64,000 nucleotides of DNA from Stutzerimonas stutzeri SDM-LAC (GCF_000235745.1 NZ_AGSX01000125.1:1-64000); one strand, 5' to 3'. Counted from the first letter of the stretch, positions 20,150-27,778 are shown. Numbers and translations: made by a program. The notes: generated from the letters alone by a model not told the origin.

Positions 20150-20709
20150 CGCACCGCTCCCCTCGCCTGCCGCCACTCGCGCAGGCCCATCACCGCCAGC
20201 AGCGTGAACAACCCGTACAGCCCGGCGGTGAGCCAGTACTCCTGAAAAACGAAGAAGCCCACGTAGAGCGTGTCCACCAGGATCCACAACACCCAGCACT
20301 GCCAACGCTTGAGCGCCATCCACAGTTGAGCGAGCAGGCTAAACGCCGTCAGCGTCGCATCCGGCCAGGGGTAGGCCGCTTCGGTAACCGTCGCCATCAG
20401 CAAACCCAACCCGCCACTCCCCAGCACCGCCACAACGAGCCCAACGCCGACCTCGCTCGCCGTCGCGCCTACCACCGGCCGCCCTCCCTCACCGTTGCTT
20501 CCGCGCGTCCACTGCCACCAGCCATACAGCTGCATGGCGGCGAACACCCCGTTGAGCAGCACCTGCGAATACAACCGCACCTCGAAAAAGAACCAGGCAT
20601 ACAGCGACACCATCACCAACCCAATGGGCCAGCACAGCGGGTTCTGCCGCACGGTGAGCCAGACGGAAAGCACACCGAGTGCGGAGGCAATGATTTCTAG
20701 GGTGGTCAT
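20146..20709 (-). CDS. pnuC: Nicotinamide riboside transporter PnuC
   Basis: A 187-residue inner-membrane protein with about seven hydrophobic helices and PnuC family hallmarks: 'NPLCWPIGLVMVSLYAWFFFE', 'LYGWWQW' and 'WILVDTLYVGFFVFQ'. Facilitated uptake of nicotinamide riboside is driven by the downstream kinase, with which it is translationally coupled. No strong ribosome site precedes the ATG at 20709. Low doubt about family; substrate by homology. Confidence 0.92.
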   Translation of the reverse strand: MTTLEIIASALGVLSVWLTVRQNPLCWPIGLVMVSLYAWFFFEVRLYSQVLLNGVFAAMQLYGWWQWTRGSNGEGGRPVVGATASEVGVGLVVAVLGSGGLGLLMATVTEAAYPWPDATLTAFSLLAQLWMALKRWQCWVLWILVDTLYVGFFVFQEYWLTAGLYGLFTLLAVMGLREWRQARGAVR

Positions 20710-20858
20710 GGCAGCCGATAGCTACGAAAGGGGCTCGCATGATACGGCACACCGCTGCCACGGATGCGGCGTGATCAGACACCCATGTAAAGCTAACTTG
20801 ACTCCATGGGTGTCGGCCCCTACTGTAAAGCTCACTTTCCATTCAGGGGCAACTCGCC

Positions 20859-21233
20859 ATGGCTCGTAATCGTTTTCTTGTTCACTTCTGGCTGGCGATG
20901 GCTGCCTATATGGCAGCCGTGGTGGCCAGTTCCTACCTGCTCACCGAAGTTCCAGAGGGCGCCCTGCGCACCCTTTCGGCGCTGCTGCCGGTATTGCCGA
21001 TGATTGCGGTGGCCACGGTGGTTGTCTGCCAAATCCGGCATCTCGACGAGCTGGCAAGGAAGGTCCATCTGGAGGGCCTGGCCGTCGGTTTCGTCGGCAC
21101 GGCATTGATCACGTTCAGCTACGGCTTTCTGGAAACCGCAGGCTTTCCACGCCTGTCCATGTTCATGGTCTGGTGCCTGATGGGCCCGCTGTGGGCGATC
21201 GGTGCCTTCTTCGCCTGGAGGCGCTACCGGTGA
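20859..21233 (+). CDS. Four-helix membrane protein paired with XRE regulator
   Basis: A 124-residue protein with four predicted transmembrane helices (about 8-26, 39-57, 70-88, 97-118) and short charged loops. It overlaps the following regulator gene as GTGA. Small membrane protein plus minimal XRE regulator is a recurrent two-gene module in bacteria, possibly sensing membrane state. Function is not known. Confidence 0.75.
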   Translation: MARNRFLVHFWLAMAAYMAAVVASSYLLTEVPEGALRTLSALLPVLPMIAVATVVVCQIRHLDELARKVHLEGLAVGFVGTALITFSYGFLETAGFPRLSMFMVWCLMGPLWAIGAFFAWRRYR

Positions 21234-21427
21234 TCAACCACGTGCGCGAGCGGCGCACCGAGCGCGGCTGGTCGCAGGCCGACCTGGGCGCGAAGTTGGG
21301 CGTCTCGCGGCAAACCGTTAACGCCATCGAAACCGGCCGCTACGACCCGAGCCTGCCGCTGGCCTTCAAGATTGCGCGGCTGTTCGAAGCGCGTATCGAG
21401 GAGTTGTTCGAAGGGCCGGATACGTGA
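21230..21427 (+). CDS. Minimal XRE-family transcriptional regulator
   Basis: A 65-residue protein starting with GTG at 21230, whose TGA-overlapping start couples it to the membrane protein upstream. Almost the whole chain is a helix-turn-helix: 'RGWSQADLGAKLGVSRQTVNAIE', then 'YDPSLPLAFKIARLFEARIEELF'. It lacks any effector domain, so the membrane partner may supply the signal. Probably autoregulatory. Confidence 0.85.
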   Translation: MINHVRERRTERGWSQADLGAKLGVSRQTVNAIETGRYDPSLPLAFKIARLFEARIEELFEGPDT

Positions 21428-21473
21428 TCGTGCCCTGCCGTCTGGCGGGCACCCTGTTGACTCGGGCGGCTTC

Positions 21474-21510
21474 CGACCTTAGCAATGCGAACCATGAACG
21501 TCGAGCATCC
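21474..21510 (-). pseudogene. Relic of the 3' end of an ABM monooxygenase gene
   Basis: Read on the minus strand this stretch encodes 'STFMVRIAKV', closely matching 'STFKVRIAKV' near the C-terminus of the intact gene at 22373-22690. The nucleotide match over 31 bases to 22393-22423 has four differences. No open gene surrounds it. It looks like the remains of a second copy that flanked the patatin gene. Confidence 0.5.
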
Positions 21511-21564
21511 CGTCCCAGTAAGAAACCGCGCCGGCAAGCCGAACATCCAGAACCGGAACCAACA

Positions 21565-22364
21565 ATGACCGCCGACACTTCAACCCACCCAGCCACCACG
21601 GGGCTCATCCTCTCAGGCGGTGGTGCGCGAGCGGCGTATCAGGTGGGCGTGCTGTCGGCAATCGCCGATCTGCTGCCAGACTCCTCGGCCAACCCCTTCC
21701 CGGTCATCGTTGGCACCTCGGCGGGCGCGATCAATGCCGTCAGCCTGGCGTGCGGCGCCCTGCACTTTCACGAGGCGGTGCGGCGACTGTGTGCGGTATG
21801 GCGAAGCTTCCACACTGACCAGGTGTACCGCAGCGACTGGCCGGGCGTGTTGCGCCAAGCCAGCCGTTTCCTGGGCCACAACGTGTTTGGTATCGGCAAG
21901 CAGGTGCCCGTTGCGCTGCTCGACAGTTCACCGCTGGCGGAACTGCTCGAGCGAGCTGGATTTTTCCGGCATTGCCGCTGCCATGCGCCATCGGCAACTG
22001 CGCGCTGTCGCCGTGACGGCATTCGGGTACGAGTCTCAAACGCCTCGACACGCTGGGCCAGCTGGTGCCCGTCGAACACCGCAAGCGCGCCTACGGCCTC
22101 ACGCCTGTCGAGGTGCTGGTAATTTCGCCCAGCGAGCCGCTGGACACGATCGCCACCCGCCACCGAAAGGAAATGCCTGCGGCCCTGAGGCTGTTCCTGC
22201 GCGGCCCTGGCGGCACGCGTGAAAGCGGCGGTGGGCTGTTGAGCTATCTGTTGTTCGAACCCGGCTACTGCAGCGAGCTGATCGAACTGGGTTACCGCGA
22301 TGCTATGGCGAAGAAGGCTCAACTCATGGCTTTTCTAGGCATCGAGCGTACGGCGCAAGCCTAG
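21565..22364 (+). pseudogene. Disrupted patatin-like phospholipase
   Basis: The start at 21565 (MTADTST) opens a clear patatin domain: oxyanion loop 'GGGARAAYQVG' and nucleophile 'GTSAGAINAV'. The frame then breaks near 21951-21960, where '[26 protein letters not shown]' continues one frame over. Near 22035 it jumps to a third frame, '[21 protein letters not shown]', which runs to the natural end at 22364. The stretch that normally lies between, with the catalytic Asp (D-G-G/A), is missing. There is therefore at least one frameshift and an internal deletion; the gene cannot make an active enzyme. Confidence 0.85.
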
Positions 22365-22372
22365 GCTCTCGC

Positions 22373-22690
22373 TTAAACGCCGTAGTCGCGCTCGACCTTG
22401 GCAATGCGGACCTTGAAGGTCGAGTACCAGCGCTCGCGGCCAAGCCGTTGCGCTTCCAGGTGCTCAGCTTGCCCCTTCCAGAGCCGGATGGCCTCCAGGC
22501 TCGCCCAGTACGAAACGGTAATCCCTGCACCATTGCGGGCTGACTCAACGCCAAGAAAGCCCGGCTGCATCGCCGCCAACTCCAGCATCCGCGCCGCCAT
22601 CGCGCTGTAGCCCTGATCGCCCTCGGCCCGAAGCGAGGTGAAGATCACGGCGTAGTATGGCGGTTCAGGTGTCTGGGCAATCTGGCTCAT
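22373..22690 (-). CDS. Antibiotic biosynthesis monooxygenase (ABM) domain protein
   Basis: A 105-residue single-domain ABM ferredoxin-like protein: 'YYAVIFTSLRAE', 'ARMLELAAMQPGFLGVESARN', 'ITVSYWASLEAIRLWKGQAEHLEAQRLGRERWYSTF'. Such proteins are usually homodimers; actual chemistry varies and is often unknown. It converges on the dead patatin gene 8 bp away. Confidence 0.85.
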   Translation of the reverse strand: MSQIAQTPEPPYYAVIFTSLRAEGDQGYSAMAARMLELAAMQPGFLGVESARNGAGITVSYWASLEAIRLWKGQAEHLEAQRLGRERWYSTFKVRIAKVERDYGV

Positions 22691-22729
22691 GGCCGTCTCG
22701 GAGCGTGGCGTTCAGTCAGCATTGTTTCG

Positions 22730-23296
22730 TTAACCCTTTGGAATCGTTTCCGGACGCACATGGGGCAGCATGTGCGCCACGTAATCCGCCTTGCCGAGGT
22801 TGATGCCTTCCTTTCGCAAGATCGAGTAAGCCGTCATGACGTGGAAATAGAACTGAGCCAGCGTCCAGTCGCGGGCGTATTGGTCTGCGGTCAGATCCAG
22901 AACCATCCCATTCGGGAGTTCATGGGCGATGGGCTTATCCCCCGCTACATCGAGCGCATCGGCTGCGAGTCGGCTGAGTAAGGTGACCGTTTCATCGATG
23001 CGGGCATAAGCCTCAGCGAGCGATCCGGGGCTTTTGACAGCCTGACGCCCCTCATCAAGTAGCTCATTGATTGCCAGCGGGAACGCCTCTCCCTGCAACC
23101 GGCACATGGCCTCTCGCGCCTGCACGCAGGCAAAGCGAACCTGAGTCGACAGCGGATACATGTCAGGCGCCAGCCGCGCCGATAACAGGGCTTGTGCTTC
23201 GGTTTCCGGCAGCTGCGCCTGCGCTTTCCTCAGCCAGCCGGCGAGCGTCTTGAGCATCTGTGTGTAAGTTGGGACGAGAAGTGTCGTTAGCTGCAT
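22730..23296 (-). CDS. DUF1993 family protein
   Basis: A 188-residue helical protein matching DUF1993: 'TLLVPTYTQMLKTLAGWL', 'LLSARLAPDMYPLSTQVRFACVQ', 'ARDWTLAQFYFHVMTAYSILR'. The fold resembles the DinB-like four-helix bundle. AAGGT precedes the ATG. Function unknown. Confidence 0.85.
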   Translation of the reverse strand: MQLTTLLVPTYTQMLKTLAGWLRKAQAQLPETEAQALLSARLAPDMYPLSTQVRFACVQAREAMCRLQGEAFPLAINELLDEGRQAVKSPGSLAEAYARIDETVTLLSRLAADALDVAGDKPIAHELPNGMVLDLTADQYARDWTLAQFYFHVMTAYSILRKEGINLGKADYVAHMLPHVRPETIPKG

Positions 23297-23404
23297 CGGT
23301 TAGTACCTTGTGGGATTGGGAGGCGACGTCGAAAAAAGTGACAGGCTGTTATGAAGCTAACCGACTGAAAGGTAAATAAGGGTTCGCCTTCCCTGATGCG
23401 GTGA

Positions 23405-23788
23405 TCAGCCCAAGAGGCGGTGACCCGCGTCTTTCAGGGCCTGCACGGCATTACCGAGGTTCATCGATTTGACCAGGATGTAGTCCGTATCGAACGTGCT
23501 CACCGCGAAAATGCCGACGCCAGCGACCGCGAGCGGGTCAAGAAAGGACGCCAGAATTCCAGTTTGATCAAAGGCGAACGGCCCCTGCACCTTGATCGCG
23601 CGCCAACCGCTGTCCACTCGGGGCAATCCGGCCGCGACACCCTCCGCGCAGACGATCGACAGTTCATCATCCGTCCGGGTTATCGACATAAAACCTGGCG
23701 ACGCCAACACCGCGTTCGGCAGGTCAGCACCAGGCTCTAACCGTGCGATCGCGAAACTTTGCGGGAGTACGGAGAAGGATTGAGTCAT
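23405..23788 (-). CDS. ACT-domain protein (CASTOR-like)
   Basis: A 127-residue protein with two tandem ACT-like halves: 'GFMSITRTDDELSIVCAEG' and 'GILASFLDPLAVAGVGIFAVSTFDTDYILVKSMNL'. The layout is that of COG3603-type small ACT proteins, which are thought to sense amino acids. AGGTGA lies before the ATG. It is the last typical high-GC gene before the cassette array. Confidence 0.75.
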   Translation of the reverse strand: MTQSFSVLPQSFAIARLEPGADLPNAVLASPGFMSITRTDDELSIVCAEGVAAGLPRVDSGWRAIKVQGPFAFDQTGILASFLDPLAVAGVGIFAVSTFDTDYILVKSMNLGNAVQALKDAGHRLLG

Positions 23789-23925
23789 GCAATGTCACCT
23801 CATGAATAAAGAGATTTGGCGCGAAGCGGCGACGCTGAGCTCAGAATGTTCAGCGGACAATAAATCTGTCCCTTTTTTCCGTAGGGCAATGTTTTTTGTT
23901 TGATCGTGCTCCAATGTCCGAAAAC

Positions 23926-23997
23926 TTATAACGACAAAGTTCAGCAGCAGGCCGACGGCGAGGCTGGCGGACTGTCCGCTGGACCGGACTGTTAGAG
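23926..23997 (-). repeat. attC site 7 (last cassette)
   Basis: The minus strand runs CTCTAAC ... GTTATAA over 72 bp, with inner arms AGTCCGGTCCAG and GCTGAACTTTG and imperfect stem pairing. The TAA stop of the DUF4062-type gene lies inside the inverse core. It is of a different type from the common 75-bp sites. Confidence 0.8.
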
Positions 23998-24855
23998 ATC
24001 ATCGGGGATAGAGTCGGCAAGAGCCCAACCGTCATGAGTAAGCTCAAATACATCGCCCTTGTATCCACGAGCTACGACTAAATTGCGCTCCACCAATTCA
24101 TTTAGTGCGCTTTCCCACCGGGCGCTCTCTCTTCCACCCTGGCCACCAAACGACGCGCTGCCTGCCTGAATAAAGCGCCCACCGATTACGGAAATTTTAA
24201 GGATAGTGCCTCGCTCATCCTTTGAAGCTTCTTTAAGCAAAACGCTCGCCTCTTGAGATAACCTAGAATCCCTTGCATTTATATATGCGGCCAAAAATGG
24301 ATTGTTGTCATCATCATTATTGGCTTGTCCGACCAGGCCTTGCATATATGGATTGTTATGAAGGCATAGTTGCAGCTGACGGCTAAACTTTTCTTTGAAA
24401 TCAATTGTGTTTTCAAATTCTTCAACCAAACCTAAGTCTCTACATTTTATCTTGAAACTTTGAAGCGCTTGGTATTGCGCTAAGTCGATGCTTTGAAGAG
24501 CAACAGGTTTTGACGAAAAGTAGATCATCGCAGGCTTGCCCGCTTTAACATGATTTTCGATCTCTTCAACGGTGCCGCTTTCCGCCGATCCAGTTGGGGT
24601 TCCAAGGCGTGTCCAAAAAACGCCAATCAACAAGTCACAATCTTTTAATACGCGGCTGTTTATCAGTTCTTGCGCTCTGGAGCCAAGCTCCGGTGACGAA
24701 TGCGTTTCCCAGCCGGCCGGTATCAACACAACGCCGTTCTTTAGGGAGTTGATGTAATTCCAGGTGTGAACAACCTCCCGAACCACTTCACGTTCTTCAA
24801 ATACATCGCCAGGAGAGGCGATCATTACAGGAATTACAGTTGCTTGATAAGCCAC
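23992..24855 (-). CDS. Cassette gene: DUF4062/TIR-like protein
   Basis: A 287-residue protein with GTG start at 24855, AGGAT 7 nt upstream and the cassette boundary 17-23 nt before it. The N-terminal about 150 residues match the DUF4062 pattern, a Rossmann/TIR-like fold: 'VMIASPGDVFEEREVV', 'PAGWETHSSPELG', 'LKDCDLLIGVFWTRLGTPT', 'VEEIENHVKAGKPAMIYFS'. The C-terminal about 70 residues look like a winged helix ending in 'VFELTHDGWALAD'. Homologues I recall are of unknown function and turn up in cassettes and defence islands. A nucleotide-sensing or NAD-degrading role is speculation. Confidence 0.75.
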   Translation of the reverse strand: MAYQATVIPVMIASPGDVFEEREVVREVVHTWNYINSLKNGVVLIPAGWETHSSPELGSRAQELINSRVLKDCDLLIGVFWTRLGTPTGSAESGTVEEIENHVKAGKPAMIYFSSKPVALQSIDLAQYQALQSFKIKCRDLGLVEEFENTIDFKEKFSRQLQLCLHNNPYMQGLVGQANNDDDNNPFLAAYINARDSRLSQEASVLLKEASKDERGTILKISVIGGRFIQAGSASFGGQGGRESARWESALNELVERNLVVARGYKGDVFELTHDGWALADSIPDDL

Positions 24856-24871
24856 AAAGTTATCCTATGAT

Positions 24872-24958
24872 CTCTAATGTAGAGCTAACCGGCGAGCCGA
24901 AGCGCAGCTTTGGCGAGTCCAGCGACCGAAGGGAGCGAGGTTGAACGCCATCTTAGAG
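24872..24958 (-). repeat. attC site 6, degenerate core
   Basis: The minus strand runs CTCTAAG ... ATTAGAG over 87 bp, with arms GGCGTTCAACC and GGTTAGCTC. The conserved C of the inverse core and G of the core are replaced (AAG for AAC, ATT for GTT), two complementary changes that keep the pairing but remove the usual G-TT cleavage context. Confidence 0.7.
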
Positions 24959-25495
24959 AGTATTATCGACATACGCATCAGTGGCTCGTACAAGGTCTTT
25001 GATGAAGCGAATCACTTTTTCCAATTCGTCGCGCTTGATTAGATGCGCTACTGGAGCACCGTTATTAATGGGCTTTGATCGATGCACGGCATCTCCGCGC
25101 TTACCTATCCAACTATTTAAGGTGCTTCTTGCCTTCTCAGGCTCATAGTTTGCCCAAGACCATCCTTCGGTTACATCAAGGCCAAGGTATTCTTGAAATA
25201 TGCGTTTCGTTTTGTCCGAGCTTGGGTTGTGGAACTGCTTTAGGTCGGTGTGCAATTTCTTTAAGACAAAATTACCGACATAGCTTCCGGCGACCACGCC
25301 AAGCTTTTTATTCATTTCCTCTAGAAGCCTATCTTCGACGTAGGTTTCCCATGCGGTTAAGGCCATGACCAGACCGGCTCGCTTCAGAACCTCAGCGTTC
25401 GGCGGCGGAGGGTTGGCGTTGATGGCGTCAAAATGAGTAAGCAATTCTTCGGCGTCTTTGATGCCATATTCAAAACTTTGGTACGCACGGGACAT
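24953..25495 (-). CDS. Cassette gene: HEPN-domain putative RNase
   Basis: A 180-residue all-helical protein with the HEPN R-x4-H motif at residues 133-138 (RGDAVH) near the C-terminus. An earlier 'LVMALTAWETYVEDRLLEEM' helix is typical of the RiboL-PSP-HEPN (MAE_28990/MAE_18760-like) group. Active HEPN proteins are metal-independent RNases used in toxin-antitoxin, abortive infection and CRISPR systems. No antitoxin partner is in the cassette, which holds this one gene. Its TAA lies inside the attC inverse core. Confidence 0.78.
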   Translation of the reverse strand: MSRAYQSFEYGIKDAEELLTHFDAINANPPPPNAEVLKRAGLVMALTAWETYVEDRLLEEMNKKLGVVAGSYVGNFVLKKLHTDLKQFHNPSSDKTKRIFQEYLGLDVTEGWSWANYEPEKARSTLNSWIGKRGDAVHRSKPINNGAPVAHLIKRDELEKVIRFIKDLVRATDAYVDNTL

Positions 25496-25502
25496 GAAAG
25501 AT

Positions 25503-25576
25503 CTCTAACTTTTGGTTAAGGGGGGCTTTAGCCCGTCCCAGTGAGCGAAGCGAACGGTTTGAACCAGTTGTTAGGT
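25503..25576 (-). repeat. attC site 5 (common type)
   Basis: The minus strand runs ACCTAAC ... GTTAGAG over 74 bp, with arms AACTGGTTCAA and CTTAACCAAA and a GGGAC...CCCC inner stem. Near-identical sites are at 26005, 26862 and 27779. Confidence 0.9.
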
Positions 25577-25580
25577 GGTT

Positions 25581-25979
25581 TTAGCCGACTTTTGACTTTG
25601 GGGGATATTCTAAGTGTTTATCGAGATACTCTCTAAAATATTTGCGCTCGTCTGCTTTGGGGTCGCTCGATAAAAAATACCCAAACGATATCGCGCCGTA
25701 TTTTTCTATTATGTGGCTATAAAATTTACCGCTTCTATTTGTAAAAAGTTTTTTAGAGTATCGAAAGTATCGCGAGCGCAAGGATGCATTGGATTTTCCG
25801 ATATATAAAATCCGAGACTCACCCAATACTCTAGGGATCGGTTTCTCCGATAGAAAAAAGTAAACAATACCTTTATGTTCGTCAGATTCTCTGCTGCTAA
25901 AAGCTAACCTGAACTCCACCTCTGCATTTTCTGAGCAGGATATCTTATGCGGTAAATAGTAAAGGCCTTCATAAGGCAT
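25581..25979 (-). CDS. Cassette gene: GIY-YIG-like protein
   Basis: A 132-residue protein with 'GIVYFF' at 37-42, 'LYIGKS' at 58-63, 'LRSR' at 67-70 and Glu111 in 'DERKYFREYL', the spacing of GIY-YIG endonucleases. The family's usual C-terminal P-P-L-N is 'YPPKSK', so the last Asn is lost. It could be a DNA nuclease or an inactive binding form. It is the only gene in its cassette and has low GC content. Confidence 0.72.
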   Translation of the reverse strand: MPYEGLYYLPHKISCSENAEVEFRLAFSSRESDEHKGIVYFFLSEKPIPRVLGESRILYIGKSNASLRSRYFRYSKKLFTNRSGKFYSHIIEKYGAISFGYFLSSDPKADERKYFREYLDKHLEYPPKSKVG

Positions 25980-26004
25980 AAGGTAATCTCAGTTTTGGGA
26001 AAAC

Positions 26005-26081
26005 GCCTAACGTTTGGTTAAGGGGCCGGCTTTAGCCGGTCCCGAGTGAGCGTAGCGAACGGCTTGAACCACTAGTTAGGT
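26005..26081 (-). repeat. attC site 4 (common type)
   Basis: The minus strand runs ACCTAAC ... GTTAGGC over 77 bp, with arms pairing as in site 5 and an inner GGGACCGGC/GCCGGCCCC stem. The TAA of the next gene lies in the inverse core. Confidence 0.9.
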
Positions 26082-26846
26082 GTTTAGCTCACTGCGCGCA
26101 ATGAATCTTACTTCAACCGAGGCAGGGCATTTCTCAATTCTTTTTCTCCAATAGTTTTCTATTCTTAAGAGTTCCTCTTTTTCAAAGGAATAAACTAGTG
26201 CGACGATAAGCTTAAATTTGGCATCTAAATATTTATCGGCAACAACTGCACCGTAAAGCACCTTATCGATTATGGAGTTTCCAAATACTGCGCTGCGGAC
26301 CATTTTAACTTCAAGGCAGGTTATCGATTTTTCGCTAGCGAAGAGGGCGTCGAAGTATACGCCGGTGTCACCTATGCCAATATCTCGCTGTGCTCTCTGA
26401 TTGAGTTCACTTTCAAAGCGTGAAATTACCATTGATTCGACAAATTGGATTTCTTGGCGATATTCGGAATTGACGCGAATCGGTTTTTGTACGCCTTGAG
26501 TGGTAGCCGAAGGAGGTATTTTTTCTGACTGTTCGCTGGTGGGGAGTGCTTCCTCTATTTCCTTATTCAGTTTTTCCTCACGCTCTTCTTGTGACAATGT
26601 CCGGAGAAAAGATTTGTCATCTTTGTAATCTCCTGGTGCATATAGCTTTCCATGATGCCTAGATACAAGTAGGTAAAAAACCCCTAGCACCACGACAGGG
26701 AAAAGAACAATAAATATGATTATTGGCTGCCGTTCTTCTGATGTGAGCGCTGTTGCTGTTACGCCCAAAAGAAGATTGGCAAATCCATAAATCAAGGATA
26801 TGAAGAGGGCTACAATTCCTATCGGGTTTTTAACGAGATCCTTCAC
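26076..26846 (-). CDS. Cassette gene: membrane-anchored PD-(D/E)XK-like protein
   Basis: A 256-residue protein with two N-terminal transmembrane helices (about 9-33 and 41-62), a charged linker to about 125, and a cytoplasmic C-terminal domain. In that domain Asp166 ('VYFDALF') is followed by 'CLEVKMV' with Glu179 and Lys181, a D-x12-E-x-K arrangement typical of the PD-(D/E)XK nuclease fold; an upstream Glu137 fits the first helix. Membrane-bound nuclease-like proteins occur in defence systems. No partner gene is in the cassette. The nuclease call rests on motif spacing alone. Confidence 0.65.
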   Translation of the reverse strand: MKDLVKNPIGIVALFISLIYGFANLLLGVTATALTSEERQPIIIFIVLFPVVVLGVFYLLVSRHHGKLYAPGDYKDDKSFLRTLSQEEREEKLNKEIEEALPTSEQSEKIPPSATTQGVQKPIRVNSEYRQEIQFVESMVISRFESELNQRAQRDIGIGDTGVYFDALFASEKSITCLEVKMVRSAVFGNSIIDKVLYGAVVADKYLDAKFKLIVALVYSFEKEELLRIENYWRKRIEKCPASVEVRFIARSELNT

Positions 26847-26861
26847 GGTCTTCCTCTAAAT

Positions 26862-26937
26862 ACCTAACGTTTGGTTAAGGGGCGGGCTTTAGCCCGTCCC
26901 AGCGAGCGAAGCGAGCGATTTGAACCAATTGTTATGC
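26862..26937 (-). repeat. attC site 3 (common type)
   Basis: The minus strand runs GCATAAC ... GTTAGGT over 76 bp, with arms AATTGGTTCAA and CTTAACCAAAC and an inner GGGACGGGC/GCCCGCCCC stem. Confidence 0.9.
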
Positions 26938-26949
26938 TTTGCGCCATAG

Positions 26950-27231
26950 TTAGAACCAATGTTTCTTCATGGCAGAAAGAAATTCGCGGCTAATTTGAAA
27001 GCCAGAAGCAGACCCGATTACCGAATCAATTCCGCAGCCGGGGCACAAAGCCGTATCACCATCATCGATCCACTCTTCGATATTTTTGTAGTCGAAGATT
27101 TCAAGACAATAAAAGCAGCCGCAGGCCTCGCTATCTCTGAGCTCGCCACGATGCCGAATGGAATGCTTGTGGGCTTCTTTTATATCCGTTGAGTCAAATA
27201 TATTTGGCATAACTTCGTTGGGTTTATGCAT
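26950..27231 (-). CDS. Cassette gene: small zinc-ribbon cytoplasmic protein
   Basis: A protein of up to 93 residues with two C-x-x-C pairs: 'CGCFYC' at about 37-42 and 'CPGC' at about 63-66, suggesting a zinc ribbon. 'EEWIDDGDTALCPGCGIDSVIG' is characteristic of a widespread family of unknown function. The first ATG (27231) lies inside the recombination core GTTATGC of the preceding attC, leaving no room for a ribosome site within the cassette. The Met at residue 8 (start 27210) is an alternative. Confidence 0.75.
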   Translation of the reverse strand: MHKPNEVMPNIFDSTDIKEAHKHSIRHRGELRDSEACGCFYCLEIFDYKNIEEWIDDGDTALCPGCGIDSVIGSASGFQISREFLSAMKKHWF

Positions 27232-27285
27232 AACGTTGGAGTTCAGCGGCTGCCGAAGGCAGTCCGCTGGAATTACGGGTTAGCC
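27228..27285 (-). repeat. attC site 2 (short type)
   Basis: The minus strand runs GGCTAAC ... GTTATGC over 58 bp, with arms TTCCAGCGG and CCGCTGAA and a tight GCCTTCGGC-type loop. It is shorter than the common sites and of a different lineage. Confidence 0.88.
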
Positions 27286-27762
27286 ATCTATTGTGCATAA
27301 CTCATCAGCAACACCAAATTGGATTTCAATTCGATTTTCCGGGGAATTCGGCCCGATCCAAACGTGATAGACCTCTCGGCTTTCACCAGTGAAATTCATC
27401 TTCGCGGCGACAATTTCACGAACCAACGGCTGATACCCCTTTGTAAAAAGCTGCCGCAGTTTTCCTTTGTACTCAACAAAGGCGCAAGAGAAGCGCCTTA
27501 GCGATTTGATGGAGAATTTCCCTCCGGCATAAGCTTCCCCGCTGGCGATTGGAAGGCAAAACTCGACGCTATAGCGATCCTTCCCATTCTTTGGGAGGTT
27601 GTACGAGACGAAAACCCAAGGCCCGGCGACACGCAAGCCGTACTTCTCTACCTCCTCCATGATTTCTGCGCAGTACTTTTCTCCGTAGATGCCGACCTCT
27701 GGGATTGAAAGCTCCCGCGTTGCATACAGCACGGTCATCGGTTCTATGGTCATGGTATCCAT
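27280..27762 (-). CDS. Cassette gene: GyrI-like effector-binding protein
   Basis: A 160-residue stand-alone GyrI/AraC-effector-binding domain: 'MTVLYATRELSIPEVG', 'VAGPWVFVSYNLP', 'SVEFCLPIASGEAYAG' and a C-terminal 'NRIEIQFGV' strand. It has no DNA-binding domain. Such proteins bind small amphipathic ligands, and some protect gyrase or hydrolyse xenobiotics. The TAA overlaps the attC inverse core. Confidence 0.78.
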   Translation of the reverse strand: MDTMTIEPMTVLYATRELSIPEVGIYGEKYCAEIMEEVEKYGLRVAGPWVFVSYNLPKNGKDRYSVEFCLPIASGEAYAGGKFSIKSLRRFSCAFVEYKGKLRQLFTKGYQPLVREIVAAKMNFTGESREVYHVWIGPNSPENRIEIQFGVADELCTIDG

Positions 27763-27778
27763 TGGCGTCTCTTTCGAT

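Noticed and set aside
23848-23890. GTTCAGCGGAC followed by AATAAATCTGTCCC beyond the last attC
   Set aside because: The first part resembles an attC arm and the second a motif I associate with REP transposase loci, but neither has its partner half here, so no element is claimed.
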